Shown piece by piece: positions 1-10,200 of a DNA stretch of 64,000 nt. Source of the DNA: Peptoniphilus sp. GNH (GTDB lineage Bacteria > Bacillota > Clostridia > Tissierellales > Peptoniphilaceae); NCBI GenBank assembly GCA_021307325.1, contig CP089931.1:1512979-1576978 (forward strand), given 5' to 3'. The notes beneath the pieces were generated by a model. It did no database searches, was not told the DNA's origin, and worked only from the letters and a program-made list of their open reading frames with translations. Every line of letters begins with the position of its first letter. Position 1 is the first letter of the stretch. Made by a program: the position numbers and the translations under genes.

Positions 1-180
1 AGAATTTTGGCTACATCCATGGGTAAAAAAGCTGTGGACTTGGTCTTGGAAGAAAAGTCGTCCAGGGCCTTGGGAATAATAAATAATGAAATTAGAGATT
101 TAGACTTGAAAGAAGCAATAAATGCAGAAAACAAGTTCAATTTTGAACTTTATGAAATTTTAAAGATGGTATCTATATGA
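1..180 (+). CDS. pfkA: 6-phosphofructokinase, C-terminal fragment (5' end outside window)
   Basis: Only the last 59 codons are present, open from base 1 and ending in TGA at 178-180. The visible residues (RILATSMGKKAVDLVLEE, then a short acidic end) resemble the C-terminal helix of bacterial ATP-dependent phosphofructokinase, which makes fructose 1,6-bisphosphate in glycolysis. The assignment rests mainly on this tail and on position, because pfkA-pyk is a common Firmicute pair. The stop lies 8 bases before the pyk start chosen here, so the two are almost certainly co-transcribed. Another kinase-like enzyme cannot be excluded from so short a fragment. Confidence 0.7.
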   Translation, partial: RILATSMGKKAVDLVLEEKSSRALGIINNEIRDLDLKEAINAENKFNFELYEILKMVSI

Positions 181-188
181 GGAGTAAT

Positions 189-1934
189 ATGAGAAAGACA
201 AAAATAGTATGTACAATCGGACCGTCAAGTGAAAAAGAAGAAGTTTTAAGACAACTTATGTTAGAAGGGATGAGCGTGGCGAGATTAAACTTTTCGCATG
301 GCTCAATAGCAGAGCATAAGGTCAAGGTGGACAGGATAAAAAAACTTAGAGAAGAGTTGGATCTTCCCATATCCATAATGTTTGACACAAAGGGTCCAGA
401 AATAAGACTTGGAAAATTAAAAGATGATATGGAACCCTATCTAAATGTTTCAGATCAATATATTCTGACAACAGATGACATAGAAGGGGATGAAAAAATG
501 GCCTCTATATCATATTCACATCTGCCAGAAGATATAAAAATTGGAGACAGAATCCTAATAGACGATGGACTTGTGGAATTAAAAGTCACAAGCGTTGAAG
601 GAAATAAAATTTTCACGAGGGTTGCAAATGGGGGATTTATAAAATCCAACAAGGGTGTCAACGTGCCTGATGTAAAACTAAGGCTGCCATCTCTTACTGA
701 GAAGGATATAAAAGATTTAAAATTCGGAGTTCAAGAGGACATAGAATTCATAGCGGCATCTTTTATAAGAAGCAAGGACGATGTATTAAAGATAAGATCA
801 GTGCTTGAAGAAGAAGGAAACTTCGACATAAAAATAATATCTAAGATTGAGAGCAAGGAAGGGCTTGATAATATAGATGAGATAATAGAAGTTTCAGACG
901 GCATAATGGTAGCCAGAGGAGATCTCGGAGTAGAAATCCCGACAGAAGAAGTGCCACTTGCTCAAAAGAGGATTATAAAAAAATGTAATCTGCTCGGCAA
1001 ACCTGTAATCACAGCGACTCAAATGCTAGATTCCATGATTCGCAATCCACGACCTACAAGAGCAGAGGCAAATGACGTGGCAAATGCCGTCCTTGATGGC
1101 ACAGATGCTATAATGCTTTCTGGCGAAACAGCTTCTGGAGCCTATCCACTTGAGGCTGTGAGAACTATGGCAAAGATTGCCAAAAAAACAGAAGAATCAA
1201 TTGACTATAAGGAGCTTTTAAGAAATAAAATTTCCAGCCAAGAAAACACCGTCACAAACTCCATTGGAAAATCAACTTGTACAATAGCATCGGATATCTC
1301 TGCCAAGGCAATCATAACAGCGACAACAAGCGGCACAACTTCAAGAGCCATATCCAAATTCAGACCAGAAAATCCGATTGTAGCTGTCACAACTGATAAG
1401 AAAGTCAGAAGACAATTGGAACTTTCTTGGGGTATAGTAAGTCTTATAGCACCAAGTGCAAACTCAACAGATGAGGTAATAGATATGGCGGTGGAAGTCT
1501 CTAAGCAAAATGATTTAGTTAAAAATGGAGACCTTGTAGTAATCACAGCTGGTGTTCCGGTAGGATTTTCAGGCTCTACAAATCTTATAAAGGTTCAAAA
1601 AATTGGAGAACTTGTTATAAGAGGAACGGGAATCGGAGAAAAAACTTATGCAGGAAGATGCCTTGTTTTAAAAGACCAAGATGACTACAAAGATTTTATC
1701 GAAGGAGACATAATAGTAACTGTATCTTCTGATAAGGAAACAGTTTCTTATCTGGAAAAGGCCGGGGGTCTTATAACAGAAGAATCAGGCTTTACATCTC
1801 ATGGAGCAATTGTAGGAGTTGAGCTAGGACTTCCGACAATAGTTGGAGCCAAGGACATCACCAAGGCTTTAAAGACAGGAGAAAGAATTATCATAAATGC
1901 CAAAGATGGCACAATACAAAAATGTGAAGATTGA
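189..1934 (+). CDS. pyk: pyruvate kinase with C-terminal PEP-utiliser-type domain
   Basis: Converts phosphoenolpyruvate and ADP to pyruvate and ATP, the last step of glycolysis. The protein opens with the family start MRKTKIVCTIGPSS. It carries the active-site strand DTKGPEIRLG near residue 60 and TATQMLDSM near residue 270. At 581 residues it is about 100 longer than the E. coli enzymes. The extra C-terminal part contains ESGFTSHGAIVG, the swivelling phosphohistidine-type fold of PEP synthase, as in Bacillus-type pyruvate kinases. I chose ATG 189 because GGAG at 181-184 precedes it. ATG 177 overlaps the pfkA stop and has no ribosome-binding site. Confidence 0.97.
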   Translation: MRKTKIVCTIGPSSEKEEVLRQLMLEGMSVARLNFSHGSIAEHKVKVDRIKKLREELDLPISIMFDTKGPEIRLGKLKDDMEPYLNVSDQYILTTDDIEGDEKMASISYSHLPEDIKIGDRILIDDGLVELKVTSVEGNKIFTRVANGGFIKSNKGVNVPDVKLRLPSLTEKDIKDLKFGVQEDIEFIAASFIRSKDDVLKIRSVLEEEGNFDIKIISKIESKEGLDNIDEIIEVSDGIMVARGDLGVEIPTEEVPLAQKRIIKKCNLLGKPVITATQMLDSMIRNPRPTRAEANDVANAVLDGTDAIMLSGETASGAYPLEAVRTMAKIAKKTEESIDYKELLRNKISSQENTVTNSIGKSTCTIASDISAKAIITATTSGTTSRAISKFRPENPIVAVTTDKKVRRQLELSWGIVSLIAPSANSTDEVIDMAVEVSKQNDLVKNGDLVVITAGVPVGFSGSTNLIKVQKIGELVIRGTGIGEKTYAGRCLVLKDQDDYKDFIEGDIIVTVSSDKETVSYLEKAGGLITEESGFTSHGAIVGVELGLPTIVGAKDITKALKTGERIIINAKDGTIQKCED

Positions 1935-1982
1935 CAATAAGTTTAGTAAATTTGGACTTTTTAAAAATTTATAAGCAAATAA

Positions 1983-2028
1983 AAAAGTTTTGCAGGGCTT
2001 TTAACAAGCTTTTGCAAAACTTTTTTTG
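1983..2028. terminator. bidirectional terminator between pyk and pyrG
   Basis: A long imperfect hairpin has 12-base outer arms at 1983-1994 and 2013-2024. It is A-rich on the left and T-rich on the right, so it can stop transcripts arriving from both convergent genes. Confidence 0.85.
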
Positions 2029-2074
2029 TTAGAAAATTAAAATTTATTTTTCACTTAAATCAGGTAATTTATTT

Positions 2075-3670
2075 TTATTTATTAGAGCAGGCTTTTATAA
2101 ATCCGCCAAAGAGCGGATGAATCTTATTGGGTCTAGACTTAAACTCTGGATGGAATTGACAAGCGAGGTAAAATTTATTTTTCGGAAGTTCTATTATCTC
2201 TACCAAATCCAAATCTTCATTGATTCCAGAAAATACAAGGCCGGCCTTTCTGAATTCACCCCTGAACTTGTTGTTAAATTCGTATCTGTGTCTATGACGT
2301 TCTAAAATCTTGTCTTCGCCATAGAGTTTCTTTGCAAGACTTTCTTCTGATAATTTGCAAGGATAATTGCCAAGTCTTAGAGTGCCGCCTAAATTTTCGA
2401 CCCCTTCTTGATTTTCCAAAAGGTCAATTATAGGGAAGGGAGTTTGTGGATCTATCTCTGTGGAGTTGGCAGAATTGTAGCCGAGCAAATTTCTAGCTAT
2501 ATCTATGGCTGCAATTTGCATTCCGTAGCAAATCCCAAAATAGGGGAGATCATTTTCTCTAGCATACTTTGAAGTTTCAATCATGCCTTCTGTGCCCCTT
2601 TGACCAAATCCGCCAGGCACAATCACACCGTCCATGCCCTTTAAAAATTCGCCCACATTTTCTCTTGTTATATCTTCAGAATTTATCCATTTTATATTGA
2701 CGAGCTTGCCAGATGCATAGCCTGCATCAAATAGTGCTTGGGAGACAGAAAGATAGGCATCGTGAAGTTGGATATATTTTCCCACAAGAGCTATGTTGAC
2801 TTCTTCCTTGGCACTCTTAAATTTGTCGCACATATCTTTCCAAGAGTGATTTTTGGGCTCTTTGGCATCCAAAGCTAGGGCATCAATTATATAATTATCA
2901 AGTCCTTGTTTATGAAAAACTAGAGGAACTTCATAAATCAAATCGACAGTTTCCGATTCTATTATGGCATCTCTTGGCACATCACAGAAGAGGGAAATCT
3001 TATCTCTTGCCGATTGAGTTAGCTTGCCATCGCTTCTTATCACAATTATATCCGGCTTTATACCATTGCTCATAAGCTCCTTGTAGGAGTGTTGAGTCGG
3101 CTTGGTTTTGAGTTCACCCGATCCAGGAATTTGTGGTATTAGGACTGTGTGAACAAAAAGGACATCTTCACGTTTGTTTTCTGCGTGAATTTGTCTTATG
3201 GCTTCTAAAAATGGAAGAGACTCTATGTCTCCGACTGTTCCACCAATTTCTGTTATGATGACATCTGCGCCAGACTCTTCAGCAGCCCTATATACGGAAT
3301 TTTTTATCTCATCTGTAACATGGGGGATGACCTGAACAGTAGACCCATTGTAGTCGCCCCTTCTTTCCTTGGAAATGACTCTGGAATAAATTTTTCCAGT
3401 TGTTATAGAGCCGACCTTGGTGAGCTCTTCGTCTATAAATCTTTCATAGTGTCCCAAGTCCAGATCGGTTTCTGCTCCGTCTTTAGTCACAAAAACTTCT
3501 CCATGCTCGTAAGGATTCATGGTACCAGGGTCTATATTTAAGTAGGGATCGAATTTTTGCATAAAGATGCTCAAGCCTCTGTCCTTTAAAAGACGACCAA
3601 TACTGGCTGCACTTATGCCTTTTCCGATTCCTGATACGACGCCTCCTGTTACAAAAATAAATTTTGACAT
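2075..3670 (-). CDS. pyrG: CTP synthase
   Basis: Aminates UTP to CTP using ATP and ammonia released from glutamine. The N-terminal synthetase domain begins with the P-loop region VTGGVVSGIGKG. The C-terminal class I glutamine amidotransferase domain shows the nucleophile Cys in FGICYGMQ near residue 380 and the His/Glu pair in FHPEFKSRP near residue 509. Its 531 residues match the usual length. A GGAGG lies just before the ATG. The start is 8 bases downstream of the glnN stop on the same strand, so this gene is probably translated from a glnN-pyrG message, which would couple glutamine supply to a glutamine-consuming enzyme. Confidence 0.98.
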   Translation of the reverse strand: MSKFIFVTGGVVSGIGKGISAASIGRLLKDRGLSIFMQKFDPYLNIDPGTMNPYEHGEVFVTKDGAETDLDLGHYERFIDEELTKVGSITTGKIYSRVISKERRGDYNGSTVQVIPHVTDEIKNSVYRAAEESGADVIITEIGGTVGDIESLPFLEAIRQIHAENKREDVLFVHTVLIPQIPGSGELKTKPTQHSYKELMSNGIKPDIIVIRSDGKLTQSARDKISLFCDVPRDAIIESETVDLIYEVPLVFHKQGLDNYIIDALALDAKEPKNHSWKDMCDKFKSAKEEVNIALVGKYIQLHDAYLSVSQALFDAGYASGKLVNIKWINSEDITRENVGEFLKGMDGVIVPGGFGQRGTEGMIETSKYARENDLPYFGICYGMQIAAIDIARNLLGYNSANSTEIDPQTPFPIIDLLENQEGVENLGGTLRLGNYPCKLSEESLAKKLYGEDKILERHRHRYEFNNKFRGEFRKAGLVFSGINEDLDLVEIIELPKNKFYLACQFHPEFKSRPNKIHPLFGGFIKACSNK

Positions 3671-3678
3671 ACTACCTC

Positions 3679-5739
3679 CTATATAAGTGAATTAAAAATT
3701 TCATCATAGCCAACTAAGGAATAATTGTTTTTAGAAATCAAATCTTCCATTTCATCGGCGACTTTTCTAACATCTAAAAGCTTATCAGCAAGACCAATTT
3801 GACAAGCCTTGGCTTTTTCTTCCAAGCAAGCTATATCTTTATACTTGCTTAAATTTGCGCTAAGCTCATTTCTAAGATTCATAAGAGCTTCAAGCAGTCC
3901 TTCCAAGTGAGCCTTTCTGTCTTCCAAAAATCTCAGACCAGAATTTTTCAAGTCGGAAATTTCTCTTAGAGCAGATGGAAGGATGTCCTTGTCTATTAAA
4001 TTTATACAAGCCCTTGCTTCAATTGTATGATAATTTACGATTTCTTCCAAGTAGACATCGTAAATTGCTTTTAATTCTTTTCTACTAAAAATTTTATAGT
4101 CTTCAAAAACTTTGAGATTCTCATCATTTTTCAAAAATGCCAAGGCTTGGAAGAGATTATCAAAAGACCTTAGACCCCTTTTTTCAGCAAGAGCCTTCCA
4201 AGATTTCGAGTAGTTATCTCCAGTATACATGACCTTGCCATGAGCTTTTAAAATGTCTTCTATAATTTCATAGGACTTGTCCTTGAGATTTTTAGAAGAT
4301 ACATCTTTCAATAAATTTGCAATGCGGTCCAAAATATCTGCCATAAAAGTATTTAAAACGACATTCACATCGGAAGCATTTCTAGAAGAACCGAGCATCC
4401 TAAACTCAAACTTGTTTCCAGTAAATGCCATAGGGGAAGTCCTATTCCTATCCGATCTGTCCTTGGGGATATCTCCAAGGGAGCTTACTCTTATAGAAGA
4501 GTCATAAGATTTAAAGTCCCTCTTTCCCAAAGAGATGGCCTCGAAAATTTCTTGAATATCTTGACCTAAAAAGATGGACATGATTGAAGGAGGGGCCTCA
4601 TTGCCGCCCAGCCTATAATCATTAGAAGGCCCTGAGCTTACAACTCTTAAAATAGCACCTGCCCTATCGACAAGTTCGATCATGGCAGCTGTAAACAACA
4701 AAAACACCAAATTTTCTTCGGGCTTCTTGCCAGGGTTGAAACAATTTAGGCCATAGTTATTAGTTATGGAATAATTATTGTGTTTTCCGGAGCCATTTAC
4801 CCCGGCAAAAGGTTTTTCATGGAGCAGGCATACTAGATTGTGCTCTAAGGCTGTAGAGGTTAAGATGGACATGACAAGCTGATTGTCGTCTATTGCAACA
4901 TTGGTGTTTTCATAAAGCACAGCCAATTCAAATTGGCAAGGAGCGACTTCATTATGCTCCGTTTTAGCATAGATGCCAAGCTCCCAAAGTTTTTTGTTTA
5001 CATCCTTGTAAAAATCCTCAACTCTTTTTGGAGTTCTTCCAAAGTAGTGGTCTTCCAGAGTTTGACCCTTGACAGCCGAAGAACCTACAAGTGTTCTGCC
5101 ACAAGATTGAAGATCTATACGTTTTTTATAAATATCTTTATCTATTAAGAAAAATTCTTGCTCCAGCCCAAGCTTACTTTTCATTCTGTAAGTTTTATTT
5201 TTTCTATCTAAAATATTTAAAAGCCTTGTGCCAGCCTTGGACAAAGCCTCAGTGGCCCTCAAAAGAGGCGCTCTCTTGTCCAAACTTTCCCCAGTGTAGG
5301 ATACGAAGATGGATGGTATATACAAGACCCCATTTTCGATAAAAGAATTGGCCGACAAATCCCAGTAGGCATATCCTCTTGCTTCAAAAGTCGATCTCAT
5401 ACCACCAGACGGAAAGGACGATGCATCCGGTTCACTCTTAATGAGTTCGGCTCCAGAAAAATGGTAGATTGGTTCATTGTCCTTGGATCTATCTAAAAAA
5501 GATTCCAACTTTCTAGCTGAAAGTCCGTTTAAGGGATAAAAGAGATGAGAATAGTGGCTTGCTCCCATGGAAATGGCCCACTCCTTCATGGCATGGGCAA
5601 TAGCATCTGCAGTATTTCTATCTAAATCCTCTTGCAATCTGAGGGCTTTTTTCCAACTTTGGTAGATGGGTTGAGGAAGGTATTCCTTCATCTTTTTCTT
5701 GTTAAAGCACATTTTTGCAAAATCAATTTCTTCTCGCAT
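3679..5739 (-). CDS. glnN: glutamine synthetase type III
   Basis: Makes glutamine from glutamate, ammonia and ATP. The 686-residue length and motifs such as SGGMRSTFEARGYAYWD near residue 75, EQEFFLIDKD near 195 and GVNGSGKHNNYS near 300 mark the large GSIII family rather than the roughly 450-residue GSI. An ATG 24 codons further upstream keeps the frame open, but a strong AGGAGG sits at 5743-5748, directly before the ATG at 5739, so the shorter form is annotated. The upstream leader holds a TTGACA/TATCAT promoter and a terminator-like hairpin ending only about 8 bases from the Shine-Dalgarno sequence. Downstream pyrG follows after 8 bases. Confidence 0.96.
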   Translation of the reverse strand: MREEIDFAKMCFNKKKMKEYLPQPIYQSWKKALRLQEDLDRNTADAIAHAMKEWAISMGASHYSHLFYPLNGLSARKLESFLDRSKDNEPIYHFSGAELIKSEPDASSFPSGGMRSTFEARGYAYWDLSANSFIENGVLYIPSIFVSYTGESLDKRAPLLRATEALSKAGTRLLNILDRKNKTYRMKSKLGLEQEFFLIDKDIYKKRIDLQSCGRTLVGSSAVKGQTLEDHYFGRTPKRVEDFYKDVNKKLWELGIYAKTEHNEVAPCQFELAVLYENTNVAIDDNQLVMSILTSTALEHNLVCLLHEKPFAGVNGSGKHNNYSITNNYGLNCFNPGKKPEENLVFLLFTAAMIELVDRAGAILRVVSSGPSNDYRLGGNEAPPSIMSIFLGQDIQEIFEAISLGKRDFKSYDSSIRVSSLGDIPKDRSDRNRTSPMAFTGNKFEFRMLGSSRNASDVNVVLNTFMADILDRIANLLKDVSSKNLKDKSYEIIEDILKAHGKVMYTGDNYSKSWKALAEKRGLRSFDNLFQALAFLKNDENLKVFEDYKIFSRKELKAIYDVYLEEIVNYHTIEARACINLIDKDILPSALREISDLKNSGLRFLEDRKAHLEGLLEALMNLRNELSANLSKYKDIACLEEKAKACQIGLADKLLDVRKVADEMEDLISKNNYSLVGYDEIFNSLI

Positions 5740-5756
5740 AAAGCCTCCTATAAAAC

Positions 5757-5785
5757 AAAAAAATTGGCCCCTAAAAAATGACCAA
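5757..5785 (-). promoter_or_regulatory. candidate attenuator hairpin in the glnN leader
   Basis: On the - strand TTGGTC (5785-5780) can pair with GGCCAA (5769-5764) across a 10-base loop, followed immediately by seven T residues at 5763-5757. This has the form of a short intrinsic terminator, and it lies between the promoter and the glnN ribosome-binding site. No gene upstream needs it, so a role in attenuation is inferred. The stem is only 6 bp with one G-T pair, so it would be weak. Confidence 0.5.
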
Positions 5786-5825
5786 TATAAAAAACAAGTA
5801 TTAAATTTCAACCGTGTTTTCTTTT

Positions 5826-5854
5826 ATGATATATATTTTATTTTTTTATGTCAA
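5826..5854 (-). promoter_or_regulatory. promoter of glnN-pyrG
   Basis: A perfect -35 TTGACA (5854-5849 on -) is followed by a 17-base A/T-rich spacer and -10 TATCAT (5831-5826). It lies about 90 bases before the glnN start. Confidence 0.75.
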
Positions 5855-5925
5855 CAAGTTGAGCAAAAGAAATTTAATAATTATAACAATAAGTTTAATA
5901 ATTGAAAAAATATAAAAAAATAATG

Positions 5926-5934
5926 TGCTATAAT
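5926..5934 (+). promoter_or_regulatory. extended -10 promoter of the PTS IIC-like gene
   Basis: TGC followed by TATAAT (5929-5934) is an extended -10 element. A TTGAAA upstream is 21 bases away, which is too far for a normal -35. The start codon lies 33 bases downstream. Confidence 0.6.
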
Positions 5935-5967
5935 TACTTCCATAGTGGAAAGAAAGAGGGATAAAAG

Positions 5968-6996
5968 ATGAATATGTATAAAAGAATCCAAGGCTATATC
6001 ACAAATGTCTTAAATGGCATGGCCTATGGGCTATTCTCATCGCTTCTTATCGGTTTAATAATAAAACAAATAGGAGCTCTTACGGGAATTGAACTTTTGT
6101 CGAAATTTGGAAGTGTGGCACAAAATTTAATGGGACCTGCCATAGGAGTAGGAGTAGCTTATGTTTTAAAAGCTCCATCTCTTATAGTTATGGCATCATC
6201 TATCACAGGAGCAATAGGCGCTGGGACTTTTATTTTTGAAAATGGGCAAGTGATGGCGAAAATAGGAGAGCCTGTTGGCGCTTTTATAGCCGCTTTGTTG
6301 GGAGTTGAAGTGGCAAAAAGATTTGCCGGCAAGACTAAGGTAGATATTGTGCTTCTCCCCCTAATCACAATTATAGTAGGTGGGCTTGTGGGCACCTTTA
6401 TATCACCAGCCCTGTCGGCTATGATGAAAGGCTTGGGAGAGCTAATAAATAGGGCCACCGAGCTAAGACCTGTTCCCATGGGAATAATCATTTCTGTGCT
6501 TATGGGAATAATATTGACCCTACCCATATCCTCAGCTGCGATAGCCATATCCTTAAACCTATCGGGTCTTGCCGCCGGAGCCGCAACAGTTGGATGCTGT
6601 GCCAACATGATAGGCTTTGCTGTCATATCTTATAAGGCGAACGGACTTGGAGGCTTTATTGCTCAAGGCATAGGCACATCAATGCTACAAATGCCAAATA
6701 TAATAAAAAAGCCCATAATTTGGTTGCCAGCTATTATTTCTTCAGCCATCCTAGGGCCAGTATCCTCAAGCATTTTGAAGATGACATCCTCTGCCAAGGG
6801 AGCGGGCATGGGTACAAGTGGACTTGTGGGTCAATTTGCCATGATTGAAGTCATGGGCAACAATATAAATACCATAATGCAAATAGCCCTTATGCATTTT
6901 ATTTTGCCGGGAATCATATCCTATTTGGTCTATAAGATTCTAATAGCCAAGAGACTTATAAAGGACGAGGACCTTTTACTAGAAAAGATTAAATAA
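5968..6996 (+). CDS. PTS transporter subunit IIC-like membrane protein (PTS_EIIC_2 type)
   Basis: A 342-residue, very hydrophobic and glycine-rich protein with roughly eight to ten membrane segments. It starts MNMYKRIQGYITNVLNGMAYG, which I recognise as the PTS_EIIC_2 family of putative sugar-phosphotransferase IIC proteins. A classical system needs IIA and IIB phosphocarrier domains. None is fused here and none lies nearby, so either they are elsewhere or the protein works without phosphorylation; the substrate is unknown. GAGGG at 5956-5960 supports the ATG at 5968. It is a single-gene unit with its own extended -10 promoter, ended by the strong hairpin at 7088. Confidence 0.8.
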   Translation: MNMYKRIQGYITNVLNGMAYGLFSSLLIGLIIKQIGALTGIELLSKFGSVAQNLMGPAIGVGVAYVLKAPSLIVMASSITGAIGAGTFIFENGQVMAKIGEPVGAFIAALLGVEVAKRFAGKTKVDIVLLPLITIIVGGLVGTFISPALSAMMKGLGELINRATELRPVPMGIIISVLMGIILTLPISSAAIAISLNLSGLAAGAATVGCCANMIGFAVISYKANGLGGFIAQGIGTSMLQMPNIIKKPIIWLPAIISSAILGPVSSSILKMTSSAKGAGMGTSGLVGQFAMIEVMGNNINTIMQIALMHFILPGIISYLVYKILIAKRLIKDEDLLLEKIK

Positions 6997-7087
6997 TATA
7001 TAAGTTTAAAATTAATATATTCTAATTTTTAAAATATAGACCTTAATTCTATTAAAGCTTGTCTTAATAATATGTTCTTTAATAAAA

Positions 7088-7121
7088 AACCCCAAGATCC
7101 GAACTTCGGATTTTGGGGTTT
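7088..7121. terminator. strong bidirectional terminator
   Basis: Arms at 7088-7101 and 7107-7120 pair over 14 bp with one G-T. They are flanked by an A run on the left and a T run on the right. It serves the PTS-like gene (+) and the large SLH gene (-). Confidence 0.92.
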
Positions 7122-7250
7122 TGTTTGTTTTTAAGATTTTATTTTTATTGAAACTTGGCTTTAATAAATTTTGAATAAAGGGGCTTAGACCTTCATGCAA
7201 ATTAAATATTAAGGAAATAAATTTCTAATTAAGAACCTCTAGAGTATCTT

Positions 7251-10200
7251 TTATTTATCTTTTATTTCCAACCAAGTTCCAGGAATAGTTCCCTTAACTC
7301 TTTCATACTCATAGGTGTTGGCTGCTTCCATAATCTCATAGTAAGCCCAGTGATTTTCGTTTATATCCTTGAACTTGACTACATCCTTATGAACTTTAGC
7401 CAGTCCTTCTGATGTCACACTACGATTTGCATAGTGGTTTAGGATTGTGGCAGCTTCTGCTCTTGTAATAGTGGCATCTGGTTTGAAGCTTCCATCTGCA
7501 TAACCCTTTATACGGTCATTGCCATAAGCTTGGTTAATCGCTTCTTCATATATGTGACCCTTCACATCTGCAAAAGGAGCAACCTTGTCATTTTTCTTGT
7601 CGATAAAAAATAGTGCTCTTGCAAATTCTCCACGAGTTATGGGTTCGCTTGGACGGAAGTTTCCATTTTTGTCTGCGAACATCAAGTTCTTGGCAACTAC
7701 TGCATTTATAGCTTTGTTGTACCATGCTGATTTAGTGTCCTTGAAGTTGGGTTTCGCTTTGTTAGACATATCTAAATTAGCAAGTCTTGCAATTAAGGCT
7801 GCAGCCTCTGCTCTAGTGATAAGTCCTTCTGGACGCACAGTGTGATCCTTATATCCATAAAGATACTTGTAGTGGATTCCTCTTTCCATTTCTACTGCAT
7901 GGTTAATAGGCTTAACAGTAATCGATGCAAATCCTATTGACCACCATTGATTGTGTCCATTTAAATCTTTTCCTGGAGTTGTTCCACCTTCGCCTGGAGT
8001 TGAACTCTTATCTTTCCAAAGTGCTTTTACAGTTGTGTTTTCATCAATTTTGATGCTGTCGCCAGCTTTTTTGGTTTCAGTGCCAACTTGCCATCCTGCA
8101 AAGTCTTTGTTGAATGGATAAAATTCAGGTGCAAATATGGCAGGCAAAACAAAGTTTTCACCCTTAATAACAATTGAGCTTTCAATCTTTTTTGTGCCAC
8201 CATTCGCATCAAAAGTCACTTCAACTGGTGTTTTGGGAGCGGGCTCAGATTTGTTATCTACATTGTCATAGCCATAAGCTGTTATAACTTCGCCAGCTTT
8301 GTAACGTCCTTTTGGGATTGTTATTACACCAGAAGCAGCAACTATACTTTCTCCATTATTAACTTCTGCATCAGGATCTGTTTTTAAAGTCCAAGTATTG
8401 TTATCTTGTTTTGTTGCTATTAATTTTATTTCGGTGCTATCGTCGGATTTTTTATAAGTTACACTAACCTTTGTAGTATCCTCATCTGTCGGTGGGGTAA
8501 TGGTTAAATTTCCCTTACCATCAACTTCTACTGTAGGTTCTTTTGGAGCGGTCTTGTCTGGTACAAGAACAGGAGTGTAATCTGGTGCTTCGTTTTCTGG
8601 TGTTTCTAACTTTTTAATTTTTGAGTCAGCCTTTACCTCAGTTTTTTCTTTTGCTTTTCCCTTAGGAATAGTAACTGCACCCGTTCCTGCATCTATTGTA
8701 AGGTTATCAGGATTATCTCCTTCAATTGTCCAATTGTTATCTGAACCCTTTTTAACAGTTATTTTTCTGTCTTTATTATCAGGAGTTTTATATTTGACAA
8801 CCATACCATCAACCTTACCCTTTGTCGGAGGAGTGATTGTTACAGTACCTTTATCTTGATTTGCTTCAATTTTTGGTGGAGCTGGTTTTGCGGTATCCTC
8901 TACAGGATCTGTAGTATTGTTTGCTTCGTCCTTTGCAGTAGCCTTTACTTCATCTCCTGGGTTAAGCTTATCTTTTGGTATAGTGATAGTGCCAGTAGTT
9001 TCATCTACACTTATTTCATTATCTCCTGCAGTTTTATTCCATTTACCTTGGTCATTCTTTGTAGCAGTTGCAGTTTTAGGATTACCATCCGGGTCGTTAT
9101 ATTTAACCTCAACAGTTTTTGTATCCGAATCTTTTTTAGGTGTAATAGTAATTGAACCATTTTTTTGCAATTTAACTTCTGGGTTTTCTGGAGCGGTCTT
9201 GTCAGGTACTTTGCCTTCTTGTTTATCTATACCTTTTAATTCACCGATTTTAGAGAAAGCTGTTATATTAAAATTTTCTTTGGCAGCGCCTTTTTTAAAG
9301 GTTACTTTTCCTGAATCTTTATCTATCGAAACTTTTTCAGGAGTTTCTCCTTCGATTTTCCACTTGTGGTTATTGCCCTTAGAAATCTTTATTGTTTTCG
9401 TTTGAGTTCCGTTTACAGGTGTGTATGTTATTTCCATACCGTCCACAGCAGGTGCATCGGTTGGTGGAGTAACAGTCGTATCTCCACTTGTAGCATCAGG
9501 TGTAACCGTTGGTGCAGGTGGCATTGTTGTATCTGTCTTTTGTTGTGAATCATTATCTGATTTATCTTTTGCTAAAGCACTTACATCAGTACCTTTTTTA
9601 AGCTTTTCATAGGGGATAGTAATAACTCCGCTATTTTGATCAAATTTTAAACCATCTTCTCCAGTTATAGACCATGTGTTGTCATCGCCCTTTGTTGCAG
9701 TTGCAGTCTTTTTTGCTCCTGTCGGATCAAGATATTTAACTTCAAGAGTTTTGACATCTGCATCACTTGGTGGAGTAACACTTACATCTCCTGTTGTTTC
9801 GTTAACTTTAACTTCAGGTGATGCCGGAGGAGTTTTATCAGGTACATTTACTTTAGACTCGGATGATACAAGGTTTCCGTCTCCCTTTGTCTTAGCCTTT
9901 ACATCTGTAGTTGGCTTTATATTTTTATTTTCTATAGTGAAAGATTTGCCGTCATCACTTACTTTAATGTTGGGGTCTCCTGAGACAGTCCACTTGTTGT
10001 CACTATCCTTAGTAGCAGTTACAGTTTTTTCAGTATTTGATCCTACTGGTGTATAAGTGATGTCTACAGTTTTTGCTTTTTTATCAGAATCCGGAGGAGT
10101 GATTGTTACATCTCCTGTAGTGCTGTTAATTTCAACAGCAGGCGGTGTTAAGCTTGCTGCAATTTGTACGCTTGCTGGCTCAGATGTATTTTTTTCATCT

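Noticed and set aside
8917-9405. Long open frame on the + strand opposite the Ig-like repeats
   Set aside because: It and its neighbours to 10554 mirror the repetitive SLH gene, have no ribosome-binding sites and give Ser/Val-rich low-complexity products; the - strand gene explains them.
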